From Sphaerochaetaceae bacterium (GTDB lineage: Bacteria; Spirochaetota; Spirochaetia; Sphaerochaetales; Sphaerochaetaceae): DNA of 63,309 bases. Numbering within the stretch: position 1 is the first letter of the stretch; each line of letters opens with the position of its first letter. The DNA lies in assembly GCA_028532765.1 (NCBI GenBank), contig JAQQAR010000070.1, forward strand, positions 1 to 63,309, written 5' to 3'. Positions 52,042-59,366 of the stretch are shown piece by piece. The position numbers and the translations under genes are program-made. A model generated the notes under the pieces. It saw only the letters and a program-made list of their open reading frames with translations, was not told the origin of the DNA and did not search any database.

Positions 52042-52356
52042 ATGCAATGCAATGAATGTGGACGGCAGCTGACTAAGCTGCCCTTTATCTTGGACGACAG
52101 CGAGATCGCCGACATGCAACTGGCGATCGACAAGATCAATACCGCACAGACCGCCCTGAAGGCTGAGGTGTACTCATCCTACCGATTCGAGCAGGACAGG
52201 GACATCTACGCCTACTTCAAGGCGGTCTTCGACGAGATGGCGGAGGGCAGGTTCCTGTATGCCATCTGGGAGCGTCGCGTGCGTAGTCATTACAACTACC
52301 CCGAGGGCGAGCTCCTGGTGATCAACGGCGAATGCTTCGCCCATGAGGCTTCGTGA
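52042..52356 (+). CDS. Small CxxC protein upstream of the Cys-rich gene
   Basis: The 104-residue protein opens with MQCNECGRQLTKLPF, a single CxxC knuckle, then a helical domain (DMQLAIDKINTAQTALKAE). No family is recognised. It starts with AGGAGG 7 bases upstream. Its stop overlaps the Cys-rich gene start as TGATG, so it is coupled to the modified-peptide locus and may be a carrier, chaperone or tail component. Confidence 0.6.
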   Translation: MQCNECGRQLTKLPFILDDSEIADMQLAIDKINTAQTALKAEVYSSYRFEQDRDIYAYFKAVFDEMAEGRFLYAIWERRVRSHYNYPEGELLVINGECFAHEAS

Positions 52357-53003
52357 TGGGAACCTATAATGATATCAGAAGCCGCTTCGAGGCGATCCAG
52401 GAGGCCTTCCGCGTCAACGGTTACCAGCGCTACGACAACTATTATGTGTTCTCCCCGCCTGCTGGCTTTGCCATCGGCCTATCCATGAAGGCTTCGGACA
52501 TGAACGCAATGAAGGATGCGCTGCAGGGTAATACCCGCGCGCTTCTGTACACCACCTACCCCATCGCCTCGGTAGCGACAGGGAGTCTGATCAGCGCCAA
52601 TCTGCTGAGCCAGATCGATCAGTACAAACAGGACATCAATGATCTGCGCGGATGCGCCAACTGCAGCAACACGTGCACCTCGACGTGCTACAACGGCTGC
52701 CACAACTGCACAGGAGGGTGTACTGGATCGTGCACCGGGTGCAGCGGTTGTTCTGGCTGCAGCGGATGCTCGGGCAACTGTTACAGCTGCAAAGGGGGAC
52801 TGTGGTGTGTTTCGTGCCATGGATGCAGCGGATGCGGAGGATGTCGCGGCTGTGGTGGATGCACCGGCAATTGCCAAAGTGCCTGCTCGGGCTGTACATC
52901 CTGCAGTACCAACTGCAACGCCAGCTGCAACGTGAACTGTTCGGGTGCATGCAAGAATTCCTGCTCGAGCGGCTGCTCGAACTCATCACGCATTGGAGGC
53001 TGA
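52356..53003 (+). CDS. Cys-rich tail-associated precursor protein (candidate RiPP substrate)
   Basis: The 215-residue protein has an ordinary phage-like N-terminal domain in residues 1-99 (DIRSRFEAIQEAFRVNGYQR, then FAIGLSMKASDMNAM). From residue 100 to 207 it contains 31 cysteines, almost all spaced as CxxC or CxxxC, with Gly, Ser, Asn and Thr between. The pattern is CX2C runs in the middle and CX3C at both ends. The next gene, one base later, encodes a radical SAM/SPASM enzyme. The N-terminal domain may serve as leader and virion anchor, and the Cys region as the modified core. Metal binding is an alternative explanation. Confidence 0.8.
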   Translation: MGTYNDIRSRFEAIQEAFRVNGYQRYDNYYVFSPPAGFAIGLSMKASDMNAMKDALQGNTRALLYTTYPIASVATGSLISANLLSQIDQYKQDINDLRGCANCSNTCTSTCYNGCHNCTGGCTGSCTGCSGCSGCSGCSGNCYSCKGGLWCVSCHGCSGCGGCRGCGGCTGNCQSACSGCTSCSTNCNASCNVNCSGACKNSCSSGCSNSSRIGG

Positions 53004-53004
53004 T

Positions 53005-54261
53005 ATGCTCATTCCCTTTAGAGAACCAGGGTTGTTCAACGTTACGCTGAACACCACCGAGGACTGCAACCTCAGGTGCACCTACTGCTATGAGGTGCAC
53101 AAGAGAAGAAGAACCCTCTCGATGGAGGATGCGAAGGCCTTCATCGACCACATCCTCAACGACCCCGATCCTGCGGGTTTGTTGGATGATCCTGATCCGG
53201 TCTTCCGCAAGGCATACCAAAAGGGGCTCGTCGTCGATTTCATCGGCGGCGACAGCTTCATGGATGTACCGTTCCTGGACGAGATCTGCTCCCACACACT
53301 GGCCAAGGTGATGACCACCGACACCCCCAATGCCAAAAACTGGCGGGGCAAGCTCCATTTCTCCATCTCCACCAACGGCACGCTCTTTTCCGAGCAGGCC
53401 AGGAAGTTCTGCGAGAAGTACAGGGACCTCTTGCTGGTGGGCATATCACTCGACGGATGTCCCGCCATCCATGACGCAAACCGGGTGTTCCCTGATGGGT
53501 CCGGTTCGATGCAGAGCATCATCCGCCATTGGCCGTGGTATAAGAAGACCTTCCCGATCCAGTCGATGCAGACCAAGTCCACCGCGAACCGCCAGAGCAT
53601 CCCTCATCTCTATGATTCGCTGGTGTATCTGCATGAACAGCTGGGGCTGCGGTACATCAACCAGAACTTCATCATGGAGGATACGGGGTGTACCCAAGCC
53701 GACTACGAGGAACTGGACCGTCAGATGAAAAAGTGCACCGCCTATGTGCTTGAGCATCGCGACGATCTGTTTTGGAGCATGCTCAGCAAGGAGCAATTCG
53801 GTTACGCGCATCTGTCCACAGGGCCTGATTGGGACTGTACCGGCCACTGCGGAAGCGGGGCTATGCCCGCCCTCTCGGTGGACGGCAGGATCTATCCGTG
53901 CATCAGATGGCTGCCCCACACTCAAATCGACAAGGCCGATTTCATCGTCGGGACCGCCAAGGAAGGGTTCACCCACAAGGAGAACTTTCTGAGGGTTCGC
54001 GAGGGCGCCTACCGATCCAATTGCTCACGTGATGAGAAGTGCAGGACATGCGAGGTGGAGAGCGCATGCTCGTACTGCATCGGAGGCTGTTACTCGGAGT
54101 TCGGCGAGTTCAAAAGGACGACCTACATCTGTGAGATCACCAAGCTGCTGGTCAAATGGGCTAGACGATATTGGGATGAGTACAACCGGCTTGAAGGACT
54201 GGATCAGATCGACTGGGCTATTGAAGCCAGGGAGAAAGGGAACCGACACGGAATCGGATAA
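53005..54261 (+). CDS. Radical SAM/SPASM peptide-maturase-like protein
   Basis: The 418-residue enzyme has the radical SAM motif CNLRCTYC (Cys21, 25, 28), the SAM-binding GGD in DFIGGDSFMD, and a central TIM barrel. The C-terminal SPASM domain has CGSGAMPALSVDGRIYPC (C-X11-G-X4-C), then CRTCEVESACSYCIGGC and a last C in YICE, enough for two auxiliary Fe-S clusters. SPASM proteins install cross-links or other changes in ribosomally made peptides, commonly on Cys. It directly follows the Cys-rich gene (one base, GGAGG before ATG 53005), so the Cys-rich protein is the probable substrate. Confidence 0.9.
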   Translation: MLIPFREPGLFNVTLNTTEDCNLRCTYCYEVHKRRRTLSMEDAKAFIDHILNDPDPAGLLDDPDPVFRKAYQKGLVVDFIGGDSFMDVPFLDEICSHTLAKVMTTDTPNAKNWRGKLHFSISTNGTLFSEQARKFCEKYRDLLLVGISLDGCPAIHDANRVFPDGSGSMQSIIRHWPWYKKTFPIQSMQTKSTANRQSIPHLYDSLVYLHEQLGLRYINQNFIMEDTGCTQADYEELDRQMKKCTAYVLEHRDDLFWSMLSKEQFGYAHLSTGPDWDCTGHCGSGAMPALSVDGRIYPCIRWLPHTQIDKADFIVGTAKEGFTHKENFLRVREGAYRSNCSRDEKCRTCEVESACSYCIGGCYSEFGEFKRTTYICEITKLLVKWARRYWDEYNRLEGLDQIDWAIEAREKGNRHGIG

Positions 54262-54466
54262 TGATCTTTCGATGATTTGGTCTTATTATACATCTTCCAT
54301 TCGTTAAGCCATGTGTAATGCTTCCTCGATGATTAATACAGCCAAATCTTTACAATATTACGAAGAAGTTATATGCAAAAAGGAAATACATTGAGAATCG
54401 AGTAAAATATGTTACAATCAAATAATGGGAAATTTTCAATATTATCAAATCTTTCAGGATTGCAAT

Positions 54467-57415
54467 GTGAAGAATAATATAAAGCTTAAAATCTTCTTTA
54501 TATTGATGCTAATTAGTGTAATATTCTTACTTTCGTCTTGCGAAGTCGAACCAACCACTTATGCTATTTTGTTAAAAGCCCCTGATAATTGTGATGTAAT
54601 TGTACAGAAAAATGGAGGAGCCTTTATCACGATATCTGCTGGAACATCCCATAATATTGCTGACCTTGAGGGGAGTGAATATTCCTTTCAAGTACAAAAT
54701 CCAATAAACAATTATGGGGTCAAGATTCTTGAAGGCCAACACTTTACAACCCTGACATCTAAGGACAGTGGAGTTTTCACCCTCCATCAAAGTGGATCTA
54801 TCATATTATCATATATTGAATTACCTTCAGTCTCTATTACAGCACCTTCTAATACTGGAATTATTATTAAGAAAGAAGGGCAAGTTATCACTTCTATCGA
54901 TGCGAACAATACATACTCAATAGTTGACTATATTGGATCCACATATATGTTCGTAACCGAAGATCAAGAAGATAGCAATGAGCTGATGATTGTTTCAGGG
55001 GATGCAAATGTAGACTCGCTATTTGCGGGTACTTTTACCATAAGTAAAAATGATTCTATCATGTTGTCATATAACTTAATGCCAACGTTGGAGCTACAGA
55101 CTCCAGATGAATGCTCGATTGACTACGTGATAAGAAAGGCGAGTATTGGGTATAGCCGCGAGGGTAGTATTGAAGCCTCTGCAACCATACAACTCCGAGT
55201 ACCTACTAATGCTATTGGAACAATCGTGGTCGATGGTTCCCGATATCACCTTAATAATACAGCTTTTACAGAAGTACTTGAGAATAGAGGAAGCTTCATT
55301 GTTGATGAGGATAAGATAATGTCGTTCGAAGTCTCTTACATCCCAAAGACCCTAATTATTGAGGAACCAAGTCCCTGTTTGTTCATTAAGGTCTTCACCT
55401 CCGAAGAATGCCAAGGTGCTGCCTTAACCCCGGCATCAAGTTATGGGGGAAAAACTATTTACAACCTTGATACTTCATTCAATTCAGTGTTTCTCAAGGC
55501 TCAGATATCTGATAATGTCATATTTTCGGGTTGGAATGATACTACATCCTTTTCTGATCCACGAGAAATCTCGTTGCTTTCGGATTCTTCATCATTTTAT
55601 CTTCAACCCCTTATGCTTTCAACAATAGTTGAACCAAATATTGCTTACGTTGCTCATGAGAGCCTTGCAAAAGGAGAACCAAATGGTTCTAAAGGGCTCC
55701 CCTTCACAAATATTCAAGAGGCAATTGATTCTCTGTCATCCGGAGAGGTAAGAATTGAAAATGGACATTATTCAATTGAAAGTATTATTGAATTAAACTC
55801 GCCAGTAAGCCTATACGGGGGATATTCAGTAGACTCTTCAGGTGCAATTTGGACAAAACCAACGTATGGGGGCACGTCTAGTCCAACTACAATAATTACA
55901 TCATCAATAATCGCTTCTGGAAGTAGTACAGATATCCAAACAGTACTACTGATTCATGGAAGTTCTGTTGACGAGACGGTGACAGTACAGGGGCTAGAAA
56001 TCGGTTATGACGGTAATACAAGAAGCCATGTAACATCTCTGAAAATTACAGGTGGAGCCACACCAACTATCTCTGATTGTGTCATCTCGGGCGGTAATGC
56101 AATTAATCAATCCTATGGAGTTTATATTCAGGAATCTAATCCCATTATATCAGAGAGCATCATTTCCGCGGGTAATGCACTCACAGGAGGTTCATCGATT
56201 GGCTTATATAATACCGGATCTCCAACAATTCTGGACTCAACTATCAGTTCAAATCAAGCAAGAAAAACCTATGGTATCATCAATAACGGCGGAAGTATTG
56301 TCATAAAAAGATCAATCGTCACCGCCTTGACGGCAGGAACATCTTCCACAGATGTAGGTGATGGGACATCCATTGGGATACAGAATGAAAATGCCAAACT
56401 GGTATTGATTGAGGAATCTGATATTTCTTGTGGTGGGATAAATTCATTTTGGACTAACGGCTCATACACTTCCGCAATAATCAATAAAAATTCAACCACG
56501 TCAATAGTTAATTGTACTGTGCTGGCAAACGATTATCAATGCACGAATGGCGCCGCTATAAAGGAAACTAACTCTAAAAGCTTGATTCAAGGAAACATTA
56601 TAAAATCTCGATCAACAGGTTGGCATGAATGTCTTGGTTACTCGGGATCAAATTCTGAGTCAGTTTTGTTGAATAACCAAATTACTAGAGATGGCTATAG
56701 TGGCGAGGGTGGGACAGTAGCTGGAGCAAAAGTTTTGATTGGAAACATCATACATAGCAAAGGAAGACAATATGACTCTACACCCCTCTATAATAATGCT
56801 GTTTCAATAGATAATGCGTTAATGCTCAACAATACTATCATACAGACAAGGACAATTGACAATAGCCTGTACATCACCTCGGGTATTAGTACAAATAATG
56901 GTTCCATAATAATTAACAACTTGTTAGTGTCAGTCCAACTAGCACAAGCACAAACGATTGGAATTAGTAGTGTCGCCAATGGTATTGCTGATCTGAGAAA
57001 CAACGGATTCTTTGACATTCAAGATGCGTTGGTGGCTCCCAGGGGTTCTGAAAGCATCTACTATGTAAAGAATGAAACTGAATTTACCGAAAGTCGTATA
57101 GGGATTTGTCAATCACGCATTACTGGAAATGTTGCAGAGGGGATCGGTACTGATGATGTTGATTGGACAACAAATCTTATCTTTACGGATTTCTCGAGTG
57201 GAAATTTAGCGGAGGGGACAAAGCTAAGAAACACTGCACCTACTGCACTGAAAGAAGGGGGCCTCGTTGTAGATGAAAGCATTTTAGATTCTCTCCTTAC
57301 AGAAATTGCTTATACCGGATTATACGTAGACGAGATTGAAGAATCATTCTCATCTGATATTAATGAGAAAACAAGGGATGTAAACGCTTGGGCAATCGGA
57401 GCACTTCAATATTAA
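54467..57415 (+). CDS. Large beta-helix surface lipoprotein (cargo)
   Basis: The 982-residue protein has a signal KNNIKLKIFFILML...FLLSSC with lipobox LSSC (lipidated Cys near residue 25 from GTG 54467). The start GTG 54467 follows AGGAT and gives a clean signal; ATG 54425 would add 14 unlikely residues. The mature part has bacterial Ig-like or repeat regions at first, then a right-handed parallel beta-helix (PFTNIQEAIDSLSSGEVRIE, then repeated ISDCVISGG and TILDSTISSN). AT-rich sequence unlike the phage late genes. Probably a cell-surface protein for lysogenic conversion. Confidence 0.8.
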   Translation: MKNNIKLKIFFILMLISVIFLLSSCEVEPTTYAILLKAPDNCDVIVQKNGGAFITISAGTSHNIADLEGSEYSFQVQNPINNYGVKILEGQHFTTLTSKDSGVFTLHQSGSIILSYIELPSVSITAPSNTGIIIKKEGQVITSIDANNTYSIVDYIGSTYMFVTEDQEDSNELMIVSGDANVDSLFAGTFTISKNDSIMLSYNLMPTLELQTPDECSIDYVIRKASIGYSREGSIEASATIQLRVPTNAIGTIVVDGSRYHLNNTAFTEVLENRGSFIVDEDKIMSFEVSYIPKTLIIEEPSPCLFIKVFTSEECQGAALTPASSYGGKTIYNLDTSFNSVFLKAQISDNVIFSGWNDTTSFSDPREISLLSDSSSFYLQPLMLSTIVEPNIAYVAHESLAKGEPNGSKGLPFTNIQEAIDSLSSGEVRIENGHYSIESIIELNSPVSLYGGYSVDSSGAIWTKPTYGGTSSPTTIITSSIIASGSSTDIQTVLLIHGSSVDETVTVQGLEIGYDGNTRSHVTSLKITGGATPTISDCVISGGNAINQSYGVYIQESNPIISESIISAGNALTGGSSIGLYNTGSPTILDSTISSNQARKTYGIINNGGSIVIKRSIVTALTAGTSSTDVGDGTSIGIQNENAKLVLIEESDISCGGINSFWTNGSYTSAIINKNSTTSIVNCTVLANDYQCTNGAAIKETNSKSLIQGNIIKSRSTGWHECLGYSGSNSESVLLNNQITRDGYSGEGGTVAGAKVLIGNIIHSKGRQYDSTPLYNNAVSIDNALMLNNTIIQTRTIDNSLYITSGISTNNGSIIINNLLVSVQLAQAQTIGISSVANGIADLRNNGFFDIQDALVAPRGSESIYYVKNETEFTESRIGICQSRITGNVAEGIGTDDVDWTTNLIFTDFSSGNLAEGTKLRNTAPTALKEGGLVVDESILDSLLTEIAYTGLYVDEIEESFSSDINEKTRDVNAWAIGALQY

Positions 57416-57779
57416 ATAGTTCCACCAAATACTTGCTGATGTTTTACAGGCCTGAAATCAAAGCAATTATTAACAGAATTTTCATATTACTCTCACCCTC
57501 GGAAGTTTAGGGTCTCCCTTAACGCTATAAAATGTAATTGAGATGTTTTTATTAGCATAATAGGATCGATAGAAAGTTTAAAACACTCCAAGTAAGTTCC
57601 AGAAGAACGGCACGAATATATAGTACATGCATCCTTCTCAGTATGGGATTTTTTTAAACAAAAGAATCTAAATTTATTAGATTCAGCAAAAAGAATTACA
57701 TTGAAGATACCAAGAACATAAGTGGTAAAAATCAAGTTAAGTTTTATTCTGTCTCGGATTTCTCATGACAGTGACAAGA

Positions 57780-57814
57780 AACCGTACTCATTATATATAG
57801 CCAAATAGGTACGG
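57780..57814. promoter_or_regulatory. Inverted repeat ACCGTAC / GTACGGT
   Basis: The 7-base arms are perfect and 21 bases apart; TATATATAG lies between them, so it may be an operator over a -10-like element. The right arm resembles the GGTACGG core of the leader elements elsewhere in this window. Confidence 0.45.
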
Positions 57815-57870
57815 TAACTTTCACTTATATCAAAAATTACCAACTTTTCTCTTTATAACGTTTTATCAAG

Positions 57871-57908
57871 TTGACTTACATCCCACTTGCAGGAATGTAT
57901 AGACCAAC
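57871..57908 (+). promoter_or_regulatory. TTGMYT-N21-TATASA-CCAA box, copy 2
   Basis: TTGACT (57871-57876), 21 bases, TATAGA (57898-57903), then CCAAC. AGGAATG precedes the second hexamer. It lies 22 bases before the start of the first HTH/zinc gene. Confidence 0.5.
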
Positions 57909-57929
57909 AAATTAAACGAGGAGAAGGTA

Positions 57930-58346
57930 ATGACTGATCAACAATCAACGCAGATTACGAACATGAGAGAAAGTGGCTTGGGATATTCTACGATTGCAAA
58001 CCAAATAGGGCTTCCAAAGGAATGCGTAAAATCTTATTGCAGGACTCACGGACTTACGGGAAGGAGATCCTCCTCGCATGTGGATAAGGAAGTGGGTAAC
58101 AACACTTGCCGTACTTGTGGGAGATACTTGCAGCACACTCCTGGAAAGAGGAAGAAACAGTACTGCTCGGATGCTTGTCGTATGGATTGGTGGAATGCGC
58201 ATCAGGACAAGGTGAAGCGAAAAGCGTACTATTCGTTCACATGCGCCGAATGTGGTAAGACCTTCAGCTCATACGGAAATGCAAAAAGAGTCTACTGCAG
58301 CCATTCTTGCTATATCAAGGCTCGTTTTTCCAAGCGGGAAAAGTAG
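57930..58346 (+). CDS. HTH and zinc-knuckle protein of the recombinase locus, paralog 1
   Basis: The 138-residue protein has an N-terminal helix-turn-helix (QITNMRESGLGYSTIANQIG, residues 8-27), then two zinc-knuckle segments: CRTCGRYLQHTPGKRKKQYC, and later CAECGKTFSSYGNAKRVYC. The module is repeated in the next gene (58736) and at the C-terminus of the second serine recombinase (60659). The start ATG 57930 has GAGGAG. Function is unknown; a DNA-binding accessory or regulator is likely. Confidence 0.75.
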   Translation: MTDQQSTQITNMRESGLGYSTIANQIGLPKECVKSYCRTHGLTGRRSSSHVDKEVGNNTCRTCGRYLQHTPGKRKKQYCSDACRMDWWNAHQDKVKRKAYYSFTCAECGKTFSSYGNAKRVYCSHSCYIKARFSKREK

Positions 58347-58443
58347 CAGGGGTCCCAAACTTCGATTAAGGAAGTGAACCTTAAATCAGTTGCCAGGGAT
58401 TTCATTGAAACTATCCAAGGAATATTATTCTTTGGAATCGTGT

Positions 58444-58472
58444 TTGGCCGGTTTTTACCGGCCAATCTTTTT
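58444..58472 (+). terminator. Intrinsic terminator after HTH/zinc paralog 1
   Basis: TTGGCCGG (58444-58451) pairs perfectly with CCGGCCAA (58458-58465) across TTTTTA, followed by TCTTTTT. It isolates the paralog 1 transcript from paralog 2. Confidence 0.92.
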
Positions 58473-58699
58473 AATTACTCCCAGTAATTACCATACAAAG
58501 TAAGTGTTGTTGAGCATCTCCCAATTTCACGAATCCTCTTCATTATCGCTGATTCAGCTCCCAACCTCTAATTTCAAAACCCAATGATTCCTGCAGATTA
58601 CTCCAATGTAGTTCATCAAAGTAAGCAAAAAGGATTGGAGCAGAAGATTGACGACCATTCTCTTGTTCACTTGCCATACAGGGTCTTCATAAAACTTCA

Positions 58700-58732
58700 G
58701 GGGTACGGTTCTCCGGTATCAAGCAGGAGAAC
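58700..58732 (+). promoter_or_regulatory. GGGGTACGG leader element, copy D
   Basis: GGGGTACGG is followed by GTTCTCC, loop GGTATCAAGCA and GGAGAAC: a perfect 7-bp stem. The GGAG of the 3' arm is the ribosome site of the ATG 58736. It lies more than 37 kb from the other copies and before an unrelated gene. Confidence 0.65.
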
Positions 58733-58735
58733 ACA

Positions 58736-59155
58736 ATGACTGAAAAAGAAACTACACAAATCACTGAAATGAGAAATGATGGTCTGGGATACACCACCAT
58801 CGCATCAAGGCTCGGGTTATCCAAGGATTGTGTCCGTTCCTTCTGTAGGACTCACAATCTCAGGGGTAGGAGATCTCCCTCCCATGTGCCTCAGGATCTG
58901 GGAAAAGATTATTGCAAGACCTGTGGTAAACGTTTGGAGCATACCCCCGGCAAAAGAAAGAAACAGTACTGCTCGGATGGTTGTCGCATGGACTGGTGGA
59001 ATGCCCATCAGGATCAGGTGAAGCGTAAGGCCTTCTACCAATTCACCTGCGTTTGCTGCGGCAAATCATTCTCGGCATATGGGAATGCCAAACGCAGTTA
59101 CTGCAGCCACGAGTGCTATATCAAAACAAGGTTCAAGAAGGAAGTAAGCAAATGA
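58736..59155 (+). CDS. HTH and zinc-knuckle protein of the recombinase locus, paralog 2
   Basis: The 139-residue protein has the same plan as the 57930 gene: a helix-turn-helix (QITEMRNDGLGYTTIASRLG) and zinc-knuckles (CKTCGKRLEHTPGKRKKQYC; CVCCGKSFSAYGNAKRSYC). By eye the two are about two-thirds identical. Its ribosome site lies in leader copy D. The stop overlaps the SHOCT gene's start as ATGA. Confidence 0.75.
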   Translation: MTEKETTQITEMRNDGLGYTTIASRLGLSKDCVRSFCRTHNLRGRRSPSHVPQDLGKDYCKTCGKRLEHTPGKRKKQYCSDGCRMDWWNAHQDQVKRKAFYQFTCVCCGKSFSAYGNAKRSYCSHECYIKTRFKKEVSK

Positions 59156-59313
59156 CTAAAGAGCAGTTCAAGGCAGAGGCCGATTACCAGTTGGCTCTTT
59201 TGCTAATCAAGAATCTGTTTGCTCAGGGTCTGTTGACTGACGAGGAATTCAAGATTGTCCAAGGAAAACTCATTGTTAGATACCAGCCAATAATTGGCAA
59301 TCTATCTCCTTGA
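59152..59313 (+). CDS. SHOCT-domain small protein
   Basis: The 53-residue protein contains LLIKNLFAQGLLTDEEFKIV, the SHOCT short C-terminal helical domain. Such small proteins are often found between HTH and serine recombinase genes in mobile elements. The role is unknown; oligomerisation is possible. It overlaps the upstream stop. Confidence 0.75.
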   Translation: MTKEQFKAEADYQLALLLIKNLFAQGLLTDEEFKIVQGKLIVRYQPIIGNLSP

Positions 59314-59319
59314 TATGAC

Positions 59320-59357
59320 TTGATTTAATCTCAATTCGTAGGGATGTATAGACCAAG
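59320..59357 (+). promoter_or_regulatory. TTGMYT-N21-TATASA-CCAA box, copy 3
   Basis: TTGATT (59320-59325), 21 bases, TATAGA (59347-59352), then CCAAG. AAGGAGG, the ribosome site of the GTG at 59367, follows immediately. If TATAGA were a -10 box, transcription would start inside that ribosome site, so this may not be an ordinary promoter. Confidence 0.5.
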
Positions 59358-59366
59358 GAGGAACCA

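Larger units (their letters stand above)
57416..57929. other. Non-coding region after the lipoprotein
   Basis: These 514 bases are AT-rich. The only notable features are an inverted repeat ACCGTAC / GTACGGT (57780-57786, 57808-57814) with TATATATAG between its arms, and the TTGACT-N21-TATAGA box at 57871-57903. A minus-strand frame (57493-57735) has no ribosome site or domain and was not accepted. Confidence 0.5.
58347..58735. other. Intergenic region between HTH/zinc paralogs
   Basis: These 389 bases hold a strong terminator (58444-58472) and leader copy D (58700-58732). TTGACG near 58647 could be a -35 box but lacks a good -10 at 17 bases. Confidence 0.5.

Noticed and set aside
52650-52990. 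Repeated TGC-GGN words that look like a short tandem repeat array or CRISPR
   Set aside because: They are codons of the CxxC/CxxxC protein in one open frame; there are no spacers of constant length.
52636-53358. Minus-strand frame rich in Cys, Ser and Arg opposite the Cys-rich gene
   Set aside because: Its repeats only mirror the Cys codon repeats on the other strand; no ribosome site.
57493-57735. 80-residue minus-strand frame after the lipoprotein gene
   Set aside because: No ribosome site, no domain, AT-rich chance frame.
58640-58680. TTGACG-N21-CATACA before leader copy D as a fourth copy of the box
   Set aside because: The flanking GGGATR and CCAA parts are missing, so it does not fit the conserved pattern.
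59320-59357. Reading the TTG-N21-TATASA boxes as ordinary sigma-70 promoters
   Set aside because: The spacing is too long, and at 59347 a start would cut the ribosome site of the recombinase gene.
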